Assembly (NCBI GenBank): GCA_003676145.1
Contig: NAUB01000028.1
Span: forward strand, 1 to 64,000
Direction of reading: 5' to 3'
Source of the DNA: a gamma proteobacterium symbiont of Stewartia floridana
Lineage (GTDB): Bacteria > Pseudomonadota > Gammaproteobacteria > Chromatiales > Chromatiaceae
Length of the DNA: 64,000 nucleotides
Position 1 is the stretch's first letter, and the number at the start of each line of letters is the position of its first letter. Below, piece by piece: positions 19,131 through 27,589 of the stretch. A program made the translations under genes and the position numbers. The notes beneath the pieces are model-generated. The model had not been told where the DNA came from, did not search any database, and saw only the letters and a list, made by a program, of their open reading frames with translations.

Positions 19131-19231
19131 AACCGCAAATGGACACTAATCACCGCGAATCTACGCAATAGAGGATGCAATGTTAAAAATTATTCGCGCC
19201 ATTTTGCGGTGATTGGCGTTCGTTTGCGGTT
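19131..19231. repeat. 101-bp inverted-repeat element, same family as 17686-17905
   Basis: Outer arms 19131-19153 and 19209-19231 are inverted, matching at about 19 of 23 positions. The inner parts also pair (ACCGCGAATC region with the TATTCGCGCC region). The 10-base rhythm of CGCAAAT/CGCGAAT matches the other family members. It lies upstream of the slp operon and downstream of the ExbD-like gene. Confidence 0.6.
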
Positions 19232-19276
19232 TATCCTCATTCCTCCTGGGCAGGTTTTAGACGAATCATGGGGTCT

Positions 19277-20278
19277 TTACTCCACGATGCGCTCTTTTTT
19301 CGCCTCTTCCTGATAATAGTAGTCGTAATTCCGATGCATATGGTTGGTGAAGCTCCACGCTTCATTGTAGGAGAGACCGCTGTTTTTCGGGATGATGACC
19401 TTCACATAGAGATTGTTATGCTGTTTTTTCAGGCCCGCCAGGTTCTGTTCCAGCTTGCTGCGTGAAATGGACTTGAAGCGGCTGTCCTGCGGCCCCTTAT
19501 ACTCGATTCGGGTCTGCTTGCCCTTTTTGGTATATCGCACTTCGACCAGGGTTTTACCCTTGGCGGTACGGGCCGGACGCAGCAGTTTGTTGTATTGGAT
19601 CTTGAGATCGGAATAGTCCTCTTGCAGGTCGCTCAGCTGTTCGTCCTGCTCCTGATTGAGAGCCAAAGCCTTCAACAGCTCTTCGTCCTTGCTCGTCAGG
19701 GTGATGCGTAGCTGCTCCAGATCCTGCAGGGTTTCAGCCTGACGGTTGTTTGCCCTGTCCAGGTCGGCTGTCAGGTTCTTGATGCTGAGATTCGCTTCGC
19801 TGACCTGATCGCGCAGTCTTTGGCTCTCCTGGCTGAGTCGAGTGATCTGGGTGTTGAGCAGGTTACGCTCGCTGCTGAGGGTGTTGACCCGGCTGTTGAG
19901 CTCATCCCGTTCCCGATTCAACTGGCTGATCTGAAACCGCTGACTGGAGATGGCTGCTTCCTGCTCTTCGGATCGCTCCTGCAGCTGCATCAGTTGCATA
20001 CGCAACATGGTCAGCTCATGCTCCCGTGCGATCAGCCGCTCCTCCAGGGTCTCATTCTCCTCACCGGTGCTTCTGACCAGCTCCATCGCCTGCTGCTCCG
20101 CTTCCATGGTGGCACGAAGCTGAGAGAGCAACTCCATGTTGCGCAGCAGCAGAATCACCATCGCAAGCATGAAGATCATCACGATTACAGTCATGATGTC
20201 GGTGAACGAGGGCCAGAAGCTGTCGTCCCCCTGGGTACCCTGGCTGTTGAGCCGCAGATCGATAAAGCTATCGTCCAT
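19277..20278 (-). CDS. ExbD/MotB-like single-span protein with long coiled coil
   Basis: About 333 residues. A helix near 25-48 is preceded by FWPSFTDIMTV, with the Asp expected for the proton-binding residue of ExbD/TolR/MotB proteins. A very long coiled coil (about 50-225) follows. The C-terminal 100 residues end in LYVKVIIPKNSGLSYNEAW, resembling the periplasmic ExbD/TolR fold. I see no OmpA-type peptidoglycan-binding domain. Partnered with the MotA/ExbB-like gene just upstream. The ATG at 20278 was chosen; a TTG at 20287 overlapping the upstream stop is possible. Biological role unknown. Confidence 0.7.
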   Translation of the reverse strand: MDDSFIDLRLNSQGTQGDDSFWPSFTDIMTVIVMIFMLAMVILLLRNMELLSQLRATMEAEQQAMELVRSTGEENETLEERLIAREHELTMLRMQLMQLQERSEEQEAAISSQRFQISQLNRERDELNSRVNTLSSERNLLNTQITRLSQESQRLRDQVSEANLSIKNLTADLDRANNRQAETLQDLEQLRITLTSKDEELLKALALNQEQDEQLSDLQEDYSDLKIQYNKLLRPARTAKGKTLVEVRYTKKGKQTRIEYKGPQDSRFKSISRSKLEQNLAGLKKQHNNLYVKVIIPKNSGLSYNEAWSFTNHMHRNYDYYYQEEAKKERIVE

Positions 20279-20283
20279 ACGTA

Positions 20284-21294
20284 TCAATCGCCCTCGTGCA
20301 GGCGGAAGCCTTGTTTTAGTACATGCTTGATCTCTGACAGATCATTGTGCAGCGCTTCGTTCTTCTCCTCCACGTTCTCCAGGGAGTCGAGCAGGCGCTT
20401 TTCGATGTTCTCGAACGCCTCCTGGGAGTTACTCATCTGGCCTACCAGCTTCTGCAGTGAGCGGACCAGACCGGTGAACTCATACAGGGCACTGTCGGTC
20501 TGAACCTGAAATCTGGGGATCAGCTCATTTACCGTGACCTGTTCGATGCCACTGATCAGATTGGTCTGCACATCGCTCAGCTTGAGGTGGAAATAACCGA
20601 AAAAGATGAAGCAGACAATCGCGGTAATGGTGGTCGAGAGGGCGGTGGACATGCCATGCACCACCATCCCCATGCCACCCACGTTGATCGAGGTTTCGAG
20701 CAGGTCCGAGGCGCCGATCAAAGCGATCGAGAGGGAGACGATGGTGCCGAAGACGCCGGTCAGGATGAGGATGTTGTTGATAAATTTGGGCAGACTGTTG
20801 CGGGTGCTTTCACTGGCCACCAGGGTTGAGGCGAGGGAGCCGTGATTGATCGGGCAGTTTGCTTTGTGCAATCCCTGCATGGTGCGGAAACGGTTGGCGA
20901 TGATGGCCCGTTTGTGGATCCGCTTCAGTGGATCGCTCTCGCCCTCGCGCAGATTGCGTAGAAACCGCAGCAACGCATTCTCTTCCGAGGCGTAGTGGAG
21001 AAAAATCGTGATCATGCGCAGGATGCCGATGGTGAACAGGCCGACGATGGTGCCATTGATGATCAGACCTGTACTGGTGAGCTGGTCGCGGAAATAGACA
21101 TCATTGATGAACTCGAATTTCCAGACCATCAATGCCGCGATCACGGCGAACAGTAGAATCATCCTGATTAGGATGTTACGGCTGAAGTTTCGGCGTAGCT
21201 GTATGCTTCCCAAAGCAATACTCCCGGCGTGATACTGAATAGATCCTACAGTGTAACTCAGTAGCCGTGTTTCATGGAATAAATCCTGATACAT
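20284..21294 (-). CDS. MotA/TolQ/ExbB-like proton channel protein
   Basis: 336 residues with four hydrophobic helices (about 41-58, 77-99, 181-201, 212-240), a cytoplasmic loop between the second and third, and a C-terminal coiled-coil tail (about 270-330). The GVFGTIVSLSIALIG and GMSTALSTTITAI helices match the MotA_ExbB core. It should form the pentameric stator around the dimer made by the downstream gene. A TTG at about 21213 with a GGGAG ribosome site is an alternative start that would remove 27 poorly conserved-looking residues. No flagellar, Tol or Ton genes are nearby. Confidence 0.75.
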   Translation of the reverse strand: MYQDLFHETRLLSYTVGSIQYHAGSIALGSIQLRRNFSRNILIRMILLFAVIAALMVWKFEFINDVYFRDQLTSTGLIINGTIVGLFTIGILRMITIFLHYASEENALLRFLRNLREGESDPLKRIHKRAIIANRFRTMQGLHKANCPINHGSLASTLVASESTRNSLPKFINNILILTGVFGTIVSLSIALIGASDLLETSINVGGMGMVVHGMSTALSTTITAIVCFIFFGYFHLKLSDVQTNLISGIEQVTVNELIPRFQVQTDSALYEFTGLVRSLQKLVGQMSNSQEAFENIEKRLLDSLENVEEKNEALHNDLSEIKHVLKQGFRLHEGD

Positions 21295-21367
21295 TGCTCT
21301 GCAAATTTATGTAATAGCCGTCAGGGTCAGAGATAGAGCCTGCACCGGCTGAAACTAGGTAGCTTGA

Positions 21368-22624
21368 ATGTTGCAACACACAACGCCAACGGATGCCAGA
21401 GAGGCACTGTTGAGAATCTATCAGAAGGGATTGAGCCGGGTGGAAGGACGGGGCGCCGTTGCCGACTGGTTACAGCGGCAACCCGTCACAACACCGGTGA
21501 GAATGGTTGCCATTGGCAAGGCGGCCCAGTCGATGGCGATGGGGGCCCGGGAGCAGCTGGGCGATGCCATTCAGCAGGGCCTGGTGATCTCGAAATATGC
21601 TCACCTGGATCAACGCTATTGCCGGCAGCAGGGCTGGCACGCGCTGGAATCGGCCCACCCGGTACCGGACGCGGCCAGTTTCGAAGCCGGTGATGCCTTG
21701 CTGGAGTTTCTCGATGAGTCCGCATCGACCCCTCTGCTGGTACTGATCTCAGGGGGTGCCTCGAGTCTGGTCGAAGTGCCGGTCGAGGGGGTGGATCTGG
21801 CGTTTCTGGTGAGGACCAATGAGTGGCTGCTGGGCAGCGGTCTGGATATCGTCTCAATGAACTGGGTACGCAAGGGGCTCTCCCGAATCAAAGGGGGTGG
21901 GTTGTTGAACTGGCTGCATGGCAGGCCAACCACCCTGTTGGCGATCTCGGATGTGCCCGGTGATATCCCCGCAGCGATCGGTTCCGGTCTGCTTACCCCG
22001 GAACCGCAACTTCAACAACGACTTGAGACACTGACGTTGCCTGACTGGCTGAGTGAAAAGCTGACAGCCGGGGCACAACAGCGGGGTATCAGGGTTGCCC
22101 AGGATGAGGTACCGCCGCTGCAGATCGTGGCCAATCTCGATGCGGCGAAATCCGCTGCGGCCGAGGAAGCTGAAGCTTTGGGGTTTTCAGTCAGCGTGAG
22201 TGCTGAGTTTCTTGATGGAGAGGCGGCAGATACCGGGCGTGAACTGGCAGATCAGGTGATCAAAGGCCCTCCGGGCATTACCATCTGGGGCGGTGAGACC
22301 CGGGTCAATCTGCCTGCGCAGCCGGGAAGAGGCGGTCGTAATCAGCATCTGGCGTTGGCCGCCGCGGAAGTGTTATCGGGCGTGGAAGACTGTCTGCTGC
22401 TCTCGGCCGGTACGGATGGTACCGATGGACCGACGGATGACGCCGGTGCACTGGTGGATGGTGCGACCCTGAAGCGGGTCGAGGGACTGGGGTTGAGTGC
22501 CGGGCAATCCCTCAGCGCCGCGGACGCAGGGACGCTGCTGGAGGCGAGTGGTGACCTGATCACTACCGGCCCCACCGGCACCAATGTGATGGATCTGGTG
22601 GTTGGCTTGAAGTATGAATCCTGA
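21368..22624 (+). CDS. Glycerate 2-kinase / MOFRL family (TtuD-like)
   Basis: 418 residues of the DUF4147-MOFRL family. The N-terminal Rossmann-like domain has VAIGKAAQSMA and ISGGASSL; the C-terminal MOFRL domain has GRGGRNQHLALAAA near 319-332 and SAGTDGTDGPTDDAGA near 344-359. These enzymes phosphorylate D-glycerate at C2; older annotations call them hydroxypyruvate reductases. It overlaps the DUF455 gene by 11 bases and starts a three-gene plus-strand operon, divergent from the ion-channel pair. Confidence 0.88.
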   Translation: MLQHTTPTDAREALLRIYQKGLSRVEGRGAVADWLQRQPVTTPVRMVAIGKAAQSMAMGAREQLGDAIQQGLVISKYAHLDQRYCRQQGWHALESAHPVPDAASFEAGDALLEFLDESASTPLLVLISGGASSLVEVPVEGVDLAFLVRTNEWLLGSGLDIVSMNWVRKGLSRIKGGGLLNWLHGRPTTLLAISDVPGDIPAAIGSGLLTPEPQLQQRLETLTLPDWLSEKLTAGAQQRGIRVAQDEVPPLQIVANLDAAKSAAAEEAEALGFSVSVSAEFLDGEAADTGRELADQVIKGPPGITIWGGETRVNLPAQPGRGGRNQHLALAAAEVLSGVEDCLLLSAGTDGTDGPTDDAGALVDGATLKRVEGLGLSAGQSLSAADAGTLLEASGDLITTGPTGTNVMDLVVGLKYES

Positions 22625-23429
22625 GAACTCCCTCTATCAGGCTGCCAGAGCCTGTCTGCTGAGTGATTCAGTGGATGAGAAAATGGCGATGAGTGGAGAG
22701 ATCGCAGAAGCCTGGTCCAGGGGGGAGCTTGCGCTCACCGGCTGGACCGATGCGGCGGAGATCACCCGGGCGGGGCATCCGAAGCAGCCGGTTCTGGTAC
22801 ATCCAAGCAAACTGCCCCGACGCCGGATGGGCAGCGAAGCCGGGCGCCTGGCACTGATTCATGCGATTGCCCATATCGAATTCAATGCAGTCAATCTGGC
22901 CTGGGATGCGGTACAGCGGTTTGCCGGTATGCCCGCAGATTTCTATACCGACTGGATTCAGGTGGCGGTTGAGGAGGTTGAACATTTCCAACTGCTGCAG
23001 GCACGCCTGAATGCGGCCGGGGCGGCCTATGGAGATTTTCCCGCTCACAATGGTCTATGGGAGATGGCACAGCGCACTGCCCATGATCCGTTGGTGCGCA
23101 TGGCATTGGTACCGCGCATGCTGGAAGCCCGGGGACTGGATGTGACGCCGGGTATCATGCAGCGTTTCCGGGAGATCGAGGATCATCAGACCGTAGCGGC
23201 GCTGGAGGTGATCCTGCGTGAGGAGGTGGGGCATGTACAGTTTGGCAGTCGCTGGTTCAACTATCTCTGCCAACAGCGGGGTTTGCCAGCCGAAGAGACC
23301 TATTTCGATCTGTTGGAGAATTTTCTCAACGGTGAGATCCGTTGTCCCCTGCATCATCAGGCTCGGCGTGAGGCGGGATTCAGTCAGTCCGAGCTGGAAC
23401 GATTGGAGGCGCTATGCAAAAGGGTATGA
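22614..23429 (+). CDS. DUF455 family ferritin-like protein
   Basis: 271 residues. HAIAHIEFNAVNLAWDAV near 83-100, VEEVEHF near 121-127, the HDPLVRMALVPRMLEARGLD stretch and REEVGHVQFG near 202-211 supply the Glu and His residues of a four-helix ferritin-like di-metal site. The family is conserved in proteobacteria but its reaction is unknown; a radical or tRNA-hydroxylase-like oxygenase has been speculated. It overlaps both neighbours and is probably co-translated with glycerate kinase. Confidence 0.85.
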   Translation: MNPENSLYQAARACLLSDSVDEKMAMSGEIAEAWSRGELALTGWTDAAEITRAGHPKQPVLVHPSKLPRRRMGSEAGRLALIHAIAHIEFNAVNLAWDAVQRFAGMPADFYTDWIQVAVEEVEHFQLLQARLNAAGAAYGDFPAHNGLWEMAQRTAHDPLVRMALVPRMLEARGLDVTPGIMQRFREIEDHQTVAALEVILREEVGHVQFGSRWFNYLCQQRGLPAEETYFDLLENFLNGEIRCPLHHQARREAGFSQSELERLEALCKRV

Positions 23430-24118
23430 GAGTACCGCTATTACTTCTGGTCTGTCTGCTGCAGAGCACGACTCTGCTGGCGCAGACGCTGCAGGTCCAA
23501 CGGCTGCAATATGAGGTCATGGAAGCGGGCCAGACCCCCTACCTCAGCCGCATGCTGGTGACCGAGCAAATGGTGCGCATTGACCAGGGGAGTGACACGG
23601 CCGATTTCATTCTGTTCGATCGCGCTGAACAGGTGATCTACAGCGTTGACAGTGAAGAGCGCACGGTTCTGGTGATCAATCCCAAACCGCTCAAGCAGCC
23701 GGATACCCGGGTACCCGATATCAAGATTCAGGCAAAGGATGTGGGTGAGGCGCCGTTGGTCGCGGGTCGTAAAGCTCAGCACTGGGCGCTGCTGGTCAAT
23801 GGACAGCCTTGTCAGGAGGCGATGGTATTACCGGAGACGATGGCAATGAGTGTGGCAGCTCAGGGGGAGTATCTGGGACTGCTGGCGAGACAGCATAAAA
23901 TCACCATGTCGGGCATACCCATGGCCTATCGGGATGATTGTGCCGATGCAATCCAGGTCTATGCCCCGGATGCGCTACTGCTGAAAGGATTGCCGTTGCG
24001 TTTGTGGGATATCAATGGAAATCAACAGGCCCTGACCGACTATAGCGAATCGGAAACAGTTGATGCGGATCTGTTTAACCTGCCGGAGTCGTTTACCCGA
24101 AGGCCCATGCCTCAATGA
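23414..24118 (+). CDS. Hypothetical exported protein
   Basis: 234 residues with a signal peptide ending near LLAQ (about residue 23). No cysteine lies at a lipobox. The rest is soluble, beta-rich in appearance (paired strands such as VIYSVDSEERTVLVINP), with two cysteines (about 134 and 176) that could form a disulfide. The ATG has a GGAGG five bases upstream, so it was preferred to a second ATG four codons in, although it overlaps the DUF455 gene by 16 bases. I do not recognise the family. An inverted-repeat element follows 9 bp after the stop. Confidence 0.7.
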   Translation: MQKGMRVPLLLLVCLLQSTTLLAQTLQVQRLQYEVMEAGQTPYLSRMLVTEQMVRIDQGSDTADFILFDRAEQVIYSVDSEERTVLVINPKPLKQPDTRVPDIKIQAKDVGEAPLVAGRKAQHWALLVNGQPCQEAMVLPETMAMSVAAQGEYLGLLARQHKITMSGIPMAYRDDCADAIQVYAPDALLLKGLPLRLWDINGNQQALTDYSESETVDADLFNLPESFTRRPMPQ

Positions 24119-24126
24119 GTGGCATT

Positions 24127-24224
24127 TAGGGCCTGTTAACACTAATCCAATCGGCCCTGCTGGGTCTATTTTTTCGTCCAGCAAGGCACAACAGGGCCGA
24201 TTGGATTAGTGTTAACAGGCCCTA
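24127..24224. repeat. 98-bp dispersed element with 31-bp perfect terminal inverted repeats
   Basis: 24127-24157 and 24194-24224 are perfect reverse complements, beginning TAGGGCCTGTTAAC. The 36-base middle contains CTATTTTTTCGTCCAGC. Its left 58 bases recur, inverted, at 201-258. It sits between the convergent hypothetical gene and lpxH, where the hairpin could terminate both transcripts. Confidence 0.85.
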
Positions 24225-24252
24225 GTCAATCAAATACATCTGGATGTAGATT

Positions 24253-24981
24253 TCAGAGAGTGATGGTCTCGCGTGTGACCCCATCTTCTGTTGCGCACAG
24301 GATCTCCGCATGATCCCCATGCCACTCACCCAGCACATGACGGCTGACGCTGCGATTGTCGAGGGTAAAACGATGGTCTGCCGGTCTGTGGGTATGGCCA
24401 TGGATCAACCTTTGCGCCTGATGCTGTTGCAGGGCGAGCTCCACGGCTTGCTGATTCACATCCATGATATTGTCGGACTTTTGAGCATTCGCCTCACCGC
24501 TTTTGGCCCGGTACTCGTGGGCAACAGCGATACGCTGGTCGATGCTTAGTGAGAGAAAATGGTTGGCGAATTCAGCCGATCGGATCTGTTTGCGAAACGC
24601 CTGATACTCCTGGTCATCGGTACATAGCAGATCCCCATGCATCAGCAGGGTGGGCGTACCGTAAAGGTCGATCAGACTGGGATCGGAGATCAGTTGCGCG
24701 CCGCTGGCTTGGCAGAAATCCTCGCCGAGCAGAAAATCCCGGTTGCCGTGCATTATCTTCAGTTGGGTACCGCTCTGGTTGAGCGCTTGCAGTGCCTGTC
24801 TGACTTCCACGGCGATCGATTGCCGGTCATCGTCACCCAGCCAGGCATCGAACAGGTCACCAAGAATATAGAGTGTCTGGGCTTTGGTTGCCCGAAATCT
24901 CAGAAAGTCCAGAAACAGCTGCAACCTGTCTGCCCCTTCGGCAGACAGGTGCAGATCCGAGATGAAAAGCTGTTGGGTCAC
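24253..24981 (-). CDS. lpxH: UDP-2,3-diacylglucosamine diphosphatase LpxH
   Basis: 242 residues of the calcineurin-like phosphoesterase family. Metal-binding motifs appear in order: FISDLHLS (6-13), [12 protein letters not shown] (about 40-51), [10 protein letters not shown] (about 79-88), MHGDLLC (about 114) and IHGHTHRP (about 194). LpxH hydrolyses UDP-2,3-diacylglucosamine to lipid X in lipid A synthesis at the inner membrane. The start is GTG and overlaps the ppiB stop by four bases, indicating coupling to ppiB as in other gammaproteobacteria. Confidence 0.95.
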   Translation of the reverse strand: MTQQLFISDLHLSAEGADRLQLFLDFLRFRATKAQTLYILGDLFDAWLGDDDRQSIAVEVRQALQALNQSGTQLKIMHGNRDFLLGEDFCQASGAQLISDPSLIDLYGTPTLLMHGDLLCTDDQEYQAFRKQIRSAEFANHFLSLSIDQRIAVAHEYRAKSGEANAQKSDNIMDVNQQAVELALQQHQAQRLIHGHTHRPADHRFTLDNRSVSRHVLGEWHGDHAEILCATEDGVTRETITL

Positions 24982-25466
24982 TCGGTGACTTCGGCCTTTT
25001 CGATGATGATGTCATCCACCGGTACATCCTGATGTCCGGATTGGGTGGTGGTATCCACCCCTTTGATCTGATTCACCAGATCCATGCCGGCCACGACTTT
25101 ACCGAAGACACAATAGCCCCAGCCATCCTGTCCCGGGTAGTCGAGAAACTTGTTGTTTGCCACGTTGATAAAGAACTGCGCAGTTGCCGAATGAGGCTCC
25201 ATGGTTCTCGCCATGGCGATGGTGCCCACTTCATTCGACAGGCCGTTTTTCGCCTCGTTCTCAATCGGATCCCGGGTATCCTTTTGCACCATGCCCGGCA
25301 GAAAGCCACCACCCTGAATCATGAAGTTATCGATGACCCGATGAAAGATGGTGCCGTCGAAGAAGCCATCCTGTACATATTGTTTGAAATTTTCACAGGT
25401 TTTCGGCGCTTTCTCCTCATCGAGCTCGATCTGGATGGGGCCTAGGTTGGTTGTCATTGTAATCAT
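24978..25466 (-). CDS. ppiB: Cytoplasmic peptidyl-prolyl isomerase B (cyclophilin)
   Basis: 162 residues, a full cyclophilin domain without signal peptide. [13 protein letters not shown] (about 40-52) holds the catalytic Arg, with ATAQFFINV (about 93) and GYCVFGKVV (about 120) lining the proline pocket. It accelerates cis-trans proline isomerisation during folding. First gene of a pair with lpxH and downstream of a paralogous exported copy on the same strand. Confidence 0.95.
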   Translation of the reverse strand: MITMTTNLGPIQIELDEEKAPKTCENFKQYVQDGFFDGTIFHRVIDNFMIQGGGFLPGMVQKDTRDPIENEAKNGLSNEVGTIAMARTMEPHSATAQFFINVANNKFLDYPGQDGWGYCVFGKVVAGMDLVNQIKGVDTTTQSGHQDVPVDDIIIEKAEVTE

Positions 25467-25531
25467 CAGTTTTCCTATCAGTTTCTTTTGTTTTGGCGTG
25501 ATATCAGGCTCTGGAATAGCGGTGCATCGAT

Positions 25532-26101
25532 CTATTCGACAATGCTGACCTTGTCGATGGTGATGGTGCTGCGGGGTACGTCACGCATACCGTTACTGAC
25601 CCCGGTAGGCTGTTCTGCAATGGCGTTAACCACATCCATCCCCTGGGTGACCTCACCGAACACCGCATATCCCCAGCCGTCGCGACTGGGGTAGTCGAGG
25701 AAGCTGTTGTCCTTGTGGTTGATGAAGAACTGGGCGGTGGCGGAATGGGGTGCCGATGTACGCGCCATGGCGATGCTGCCTTTTTTGTTTTTGAGGCCGT
25801 TTTTTGCCTCGTTTTCAACCGGCGCACGGGTCGCTTTCTTTTTCATGTCGGCTGTAAAACCACCACCCTGAATCATGAAGTCCTTGATGACGCGATGATA
25901 AATGGTCCCGTCATAGAAGCCATCCCGCACGTATTGCAGAAAATTCTCCACCGTTTTGGGTGCTTTTTCCTGATCGAGTGAGAGTGTGATGTCTCCCATC
26001 GAGGTCTTCATCAGCACCTTCACCGGGTCGGCCAGAAGCTCTGCTGAGAAGGCGAACAGCAGGCTAAAAGAGAGTAACAGGGATTTATGGATTCTTTTCA
26101 T
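25532..26101 (-). CDS. ppiA: Periplasmic peptidyl-prolyl isomerase A (cyclophilin)
   Basis: 189 residues with a signal peptide (hydrophobic 8-20, cleavage near LLADP). The cyclophilin domain carries [15 protein letters not shown] and the same SATAQFFIN pocket motif as ppiB. It is therefore the periplasmic form. The 65-bp gap to ppiB suggests a possible three-gene transcript ppiA-ppiB-lpxH. The two cyclophilins are similar enough over the core to suggest an old duplication. Confidence 0.93.
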   Translation of the reverse strand: MKRIHKSLLLSFSLLFAFSAELLADPVKVLMKTSMGDITLSLDQEKAPKTVENFLQYVRDGFYDGTIYHRVIKDFMIQGGGFTADMKKKATRAPVENEAKNGLKNKKGSIAMARTSAPHSATAQFFINHKDNSFLDYPSRDGWGYAVFGEVTQGMDVVNAIAEQPTGVSNGMRDVPRSTITIDKVSIVE

Positions 26102-26321
26102 ATCATCCTCGTGGCATTGGTATGAGACACTACACTGGCGTGTTGCGTCAGCTTCCGTTTGATTGATCAGGGAGCATGATAGCGGTTAAAAACTATCATC
26201 ACAAAGTGGTCAGTGGGGGATTTGGGGGCGTTCGGACCATTCTACTTCCAGAACGAATTGCTCGGTACCATACCCAGCAACGATCCGATTTTAGATGATT
26301 GGCCCTAACTTATTGATGACA

Positions 26322-26362
26322 ATAAAAAATCCGTAGTCCATGGAAGGCATGAGCTACGGATT
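26322..26362 (-). terminator. Intrinsic terminator for the cytochrome lipoprotein gene
   Basis: Read on the minus strand, a 9-bp stem AATCCGTAG/CTACGGATT (26354-26362 and 26328-26336) is followed directly by TTTTTTATT. It lies about 35 bp past the stop of the 26398-26778 gene. Confidence 0.75.
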
Positions 26363-26397
26363 CTTAGACTTGTCTGCTTCAGTATCTGATGGCTGAC

Positions 26398-26778
26398 TCA
26401 GTTGTTTTTCGCACCCTGGGTTATCCAATGCTCAATTTTTGTGATTTCGGCCTCAGACAGAGCCTCTTTGCCGTGTGGCATGCGGATGGATGGATCTACT
26501 TTGCCAGCCACCAGGCGATAGAAAGAGCTCGACAAAGGATCCCCGGCAACCACGACAGGACCAAATTTTGTGCCCTTCATGATCGCATCGTAGTCCTGAG
26601 TGATGAAGCCACTGGCTTCAGCGCCTGTGCCACCTGCCAGATGGCACTCTGTGCAATATTTGTCGATGATCGGTTTGATTTCAGATTTATAACTGACCGG
26701 TGCCGGCCCGGCACTACAACCCGCCAACAATGCGGTTGAAAGGGTTGCTAATAAAATCAATGTGTTAGGCCTGAACAT
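26398..26778 (-). CDS. c-type cytochrome lipoprotein
   Basis: 126 residues with a lipoprotein signal (lipobox LLAGC, Cys21) and one haem-c motif CTECH near 42-46. The mature domain resembles the short cytochromes found fused in planctomycete-type proteins (KYCTECH ... PHGKEALSEAEITKIEHWI). A Met in RMPHG near 99 is a candidate sixth ligand. It should be membrane-tethered and periplasmic. Next to another small cytochrome on the same strand, 163 bp away, and ending at a good terminator. Confidence 0.82.
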   Translation of the reverse strand: MFRPNTLILLATLSTALLAGCSAGPAPVSYKSEIKPIIDKYCTECHLAGGTGAEASGFITQDYDAIMKGTKFGPVVVAGDPLSSSFYRLVAGKVDPSIRMPHGKEALSEAEITKIEHWITQGAKNN

Positions 26779-26941
26779 AGAGTGCTCCTGAATAATTATG
26801 CTTATTTATTGTCTGGGCGAAGTGCTGCACACCCCGCCTGACTATCTCAATTTAGCCAACCATAGCATTAGGTGATTTTGCCCTTATCCAATGGGCAAAC
26901 CTGTCTCCTGGGAAAAATGATATCCAATCGTACTACTCCTC

Positions 26942-27259
26942 CTATTTTAATGTCATGATCCACTCGATAACACCTTTAATGTTCTCTTCGCTTGCTGGAC
27001 TGGCTGGCATCATGGCGCCACCCCAAACCAATGGTTCCCCCGGTTTGCTCCCCGATTTTACCTTACTGGTCAGGCGGTCGATCTGCGCCGCATCTCCCGC
27101 ATATTTGGCTGCAATATCCTTGAATGCCGGGCCAACCAGCTTGACATCGGTTTTATGGCAGCCAAGACACCCGGACTGCATGGCCAGGGCTTCACTGGCC
27201 TGAGCGGCTGGTGCTGATATTAAGGCGGCGAGCATGAGAGCGGAAGCGAATTTTCCCAT
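26942..27259 (-). CDS. Periplasmic class I cytochrome c (c551/c552-like)
   Basis: 105 residues with a Sec signal (cleavage after PAAQA, about 21), a single haem motif CLGCH near 31-35 and the sixth-ligand region WGGAMMPAS near 79-87, typical of c8/c551 cytochromes. It would shuttle electrons in the periplasm, for example to a terminal oxidase. It diverges from the haem-motif chemoreceptor gene. Confidence 0.9.
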   Translation of the reverse strand: MGKFASALMLAALISAPAAQASEALAMQSGCLGCHKTDVKLVGPAFKDIAAKYAGDAAQIDRLTSKVKSGSKPGEPLVWGGAMMPASPASEENIKGVIEWIMTLK

Positions 27260-27589
27260 TGGATAACTCCGAATCGATGAAATAGTCAGGCAATTTCCCT
27301 GAGGAATGTGCCAAGGAGGCTGGTCAACACCATAGCCAACCAGACTTCCCGTCTTGTTAAGTACACTCTATTTGTCGGGAGAAATTGGAGATTCTTTAGC
27401 CTTTCTCATGCTTTATACCGTTAATTTTTGCTGGCAAGAGCGGCCTGTTCTTAATTTATATCCGATCATTTTTGCCGCTTAGCCGATCAGCTTGTTTTTA
27501 AATAACACCGATAAATATTCAAGAGATGCAGTTGTTTGCCGAAATAGTCAATAGCTGTATCAATCATTCCAAGAATACCGAGTTGAGCG
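27260..27589. other. Divergent promoter region, cytochrome c / chemoreceptor
   Basis: 330 bp without an ORF. At 27507-27514, ACCGATAA resembles the -10 element of flagellar sigma-28 promoters, but I find no -35 TAAA at the usual distance. Nothing else is recognised. Confidence 0.4.

Noticed and set aside
19277-21294. Zorya-type anti-phage ZorAB
   Set aside because: The partner lacks the OmpA-like peptidoglycan-binding domain and there are no ZorC, ZorD or ZorE genes nearby.
27507-27514. Flagellar sigma-28 promoter for the chemoreceptor
   Set aside because: The -10-like ACCGATAA is present but no -35 element lies at proper spacing.
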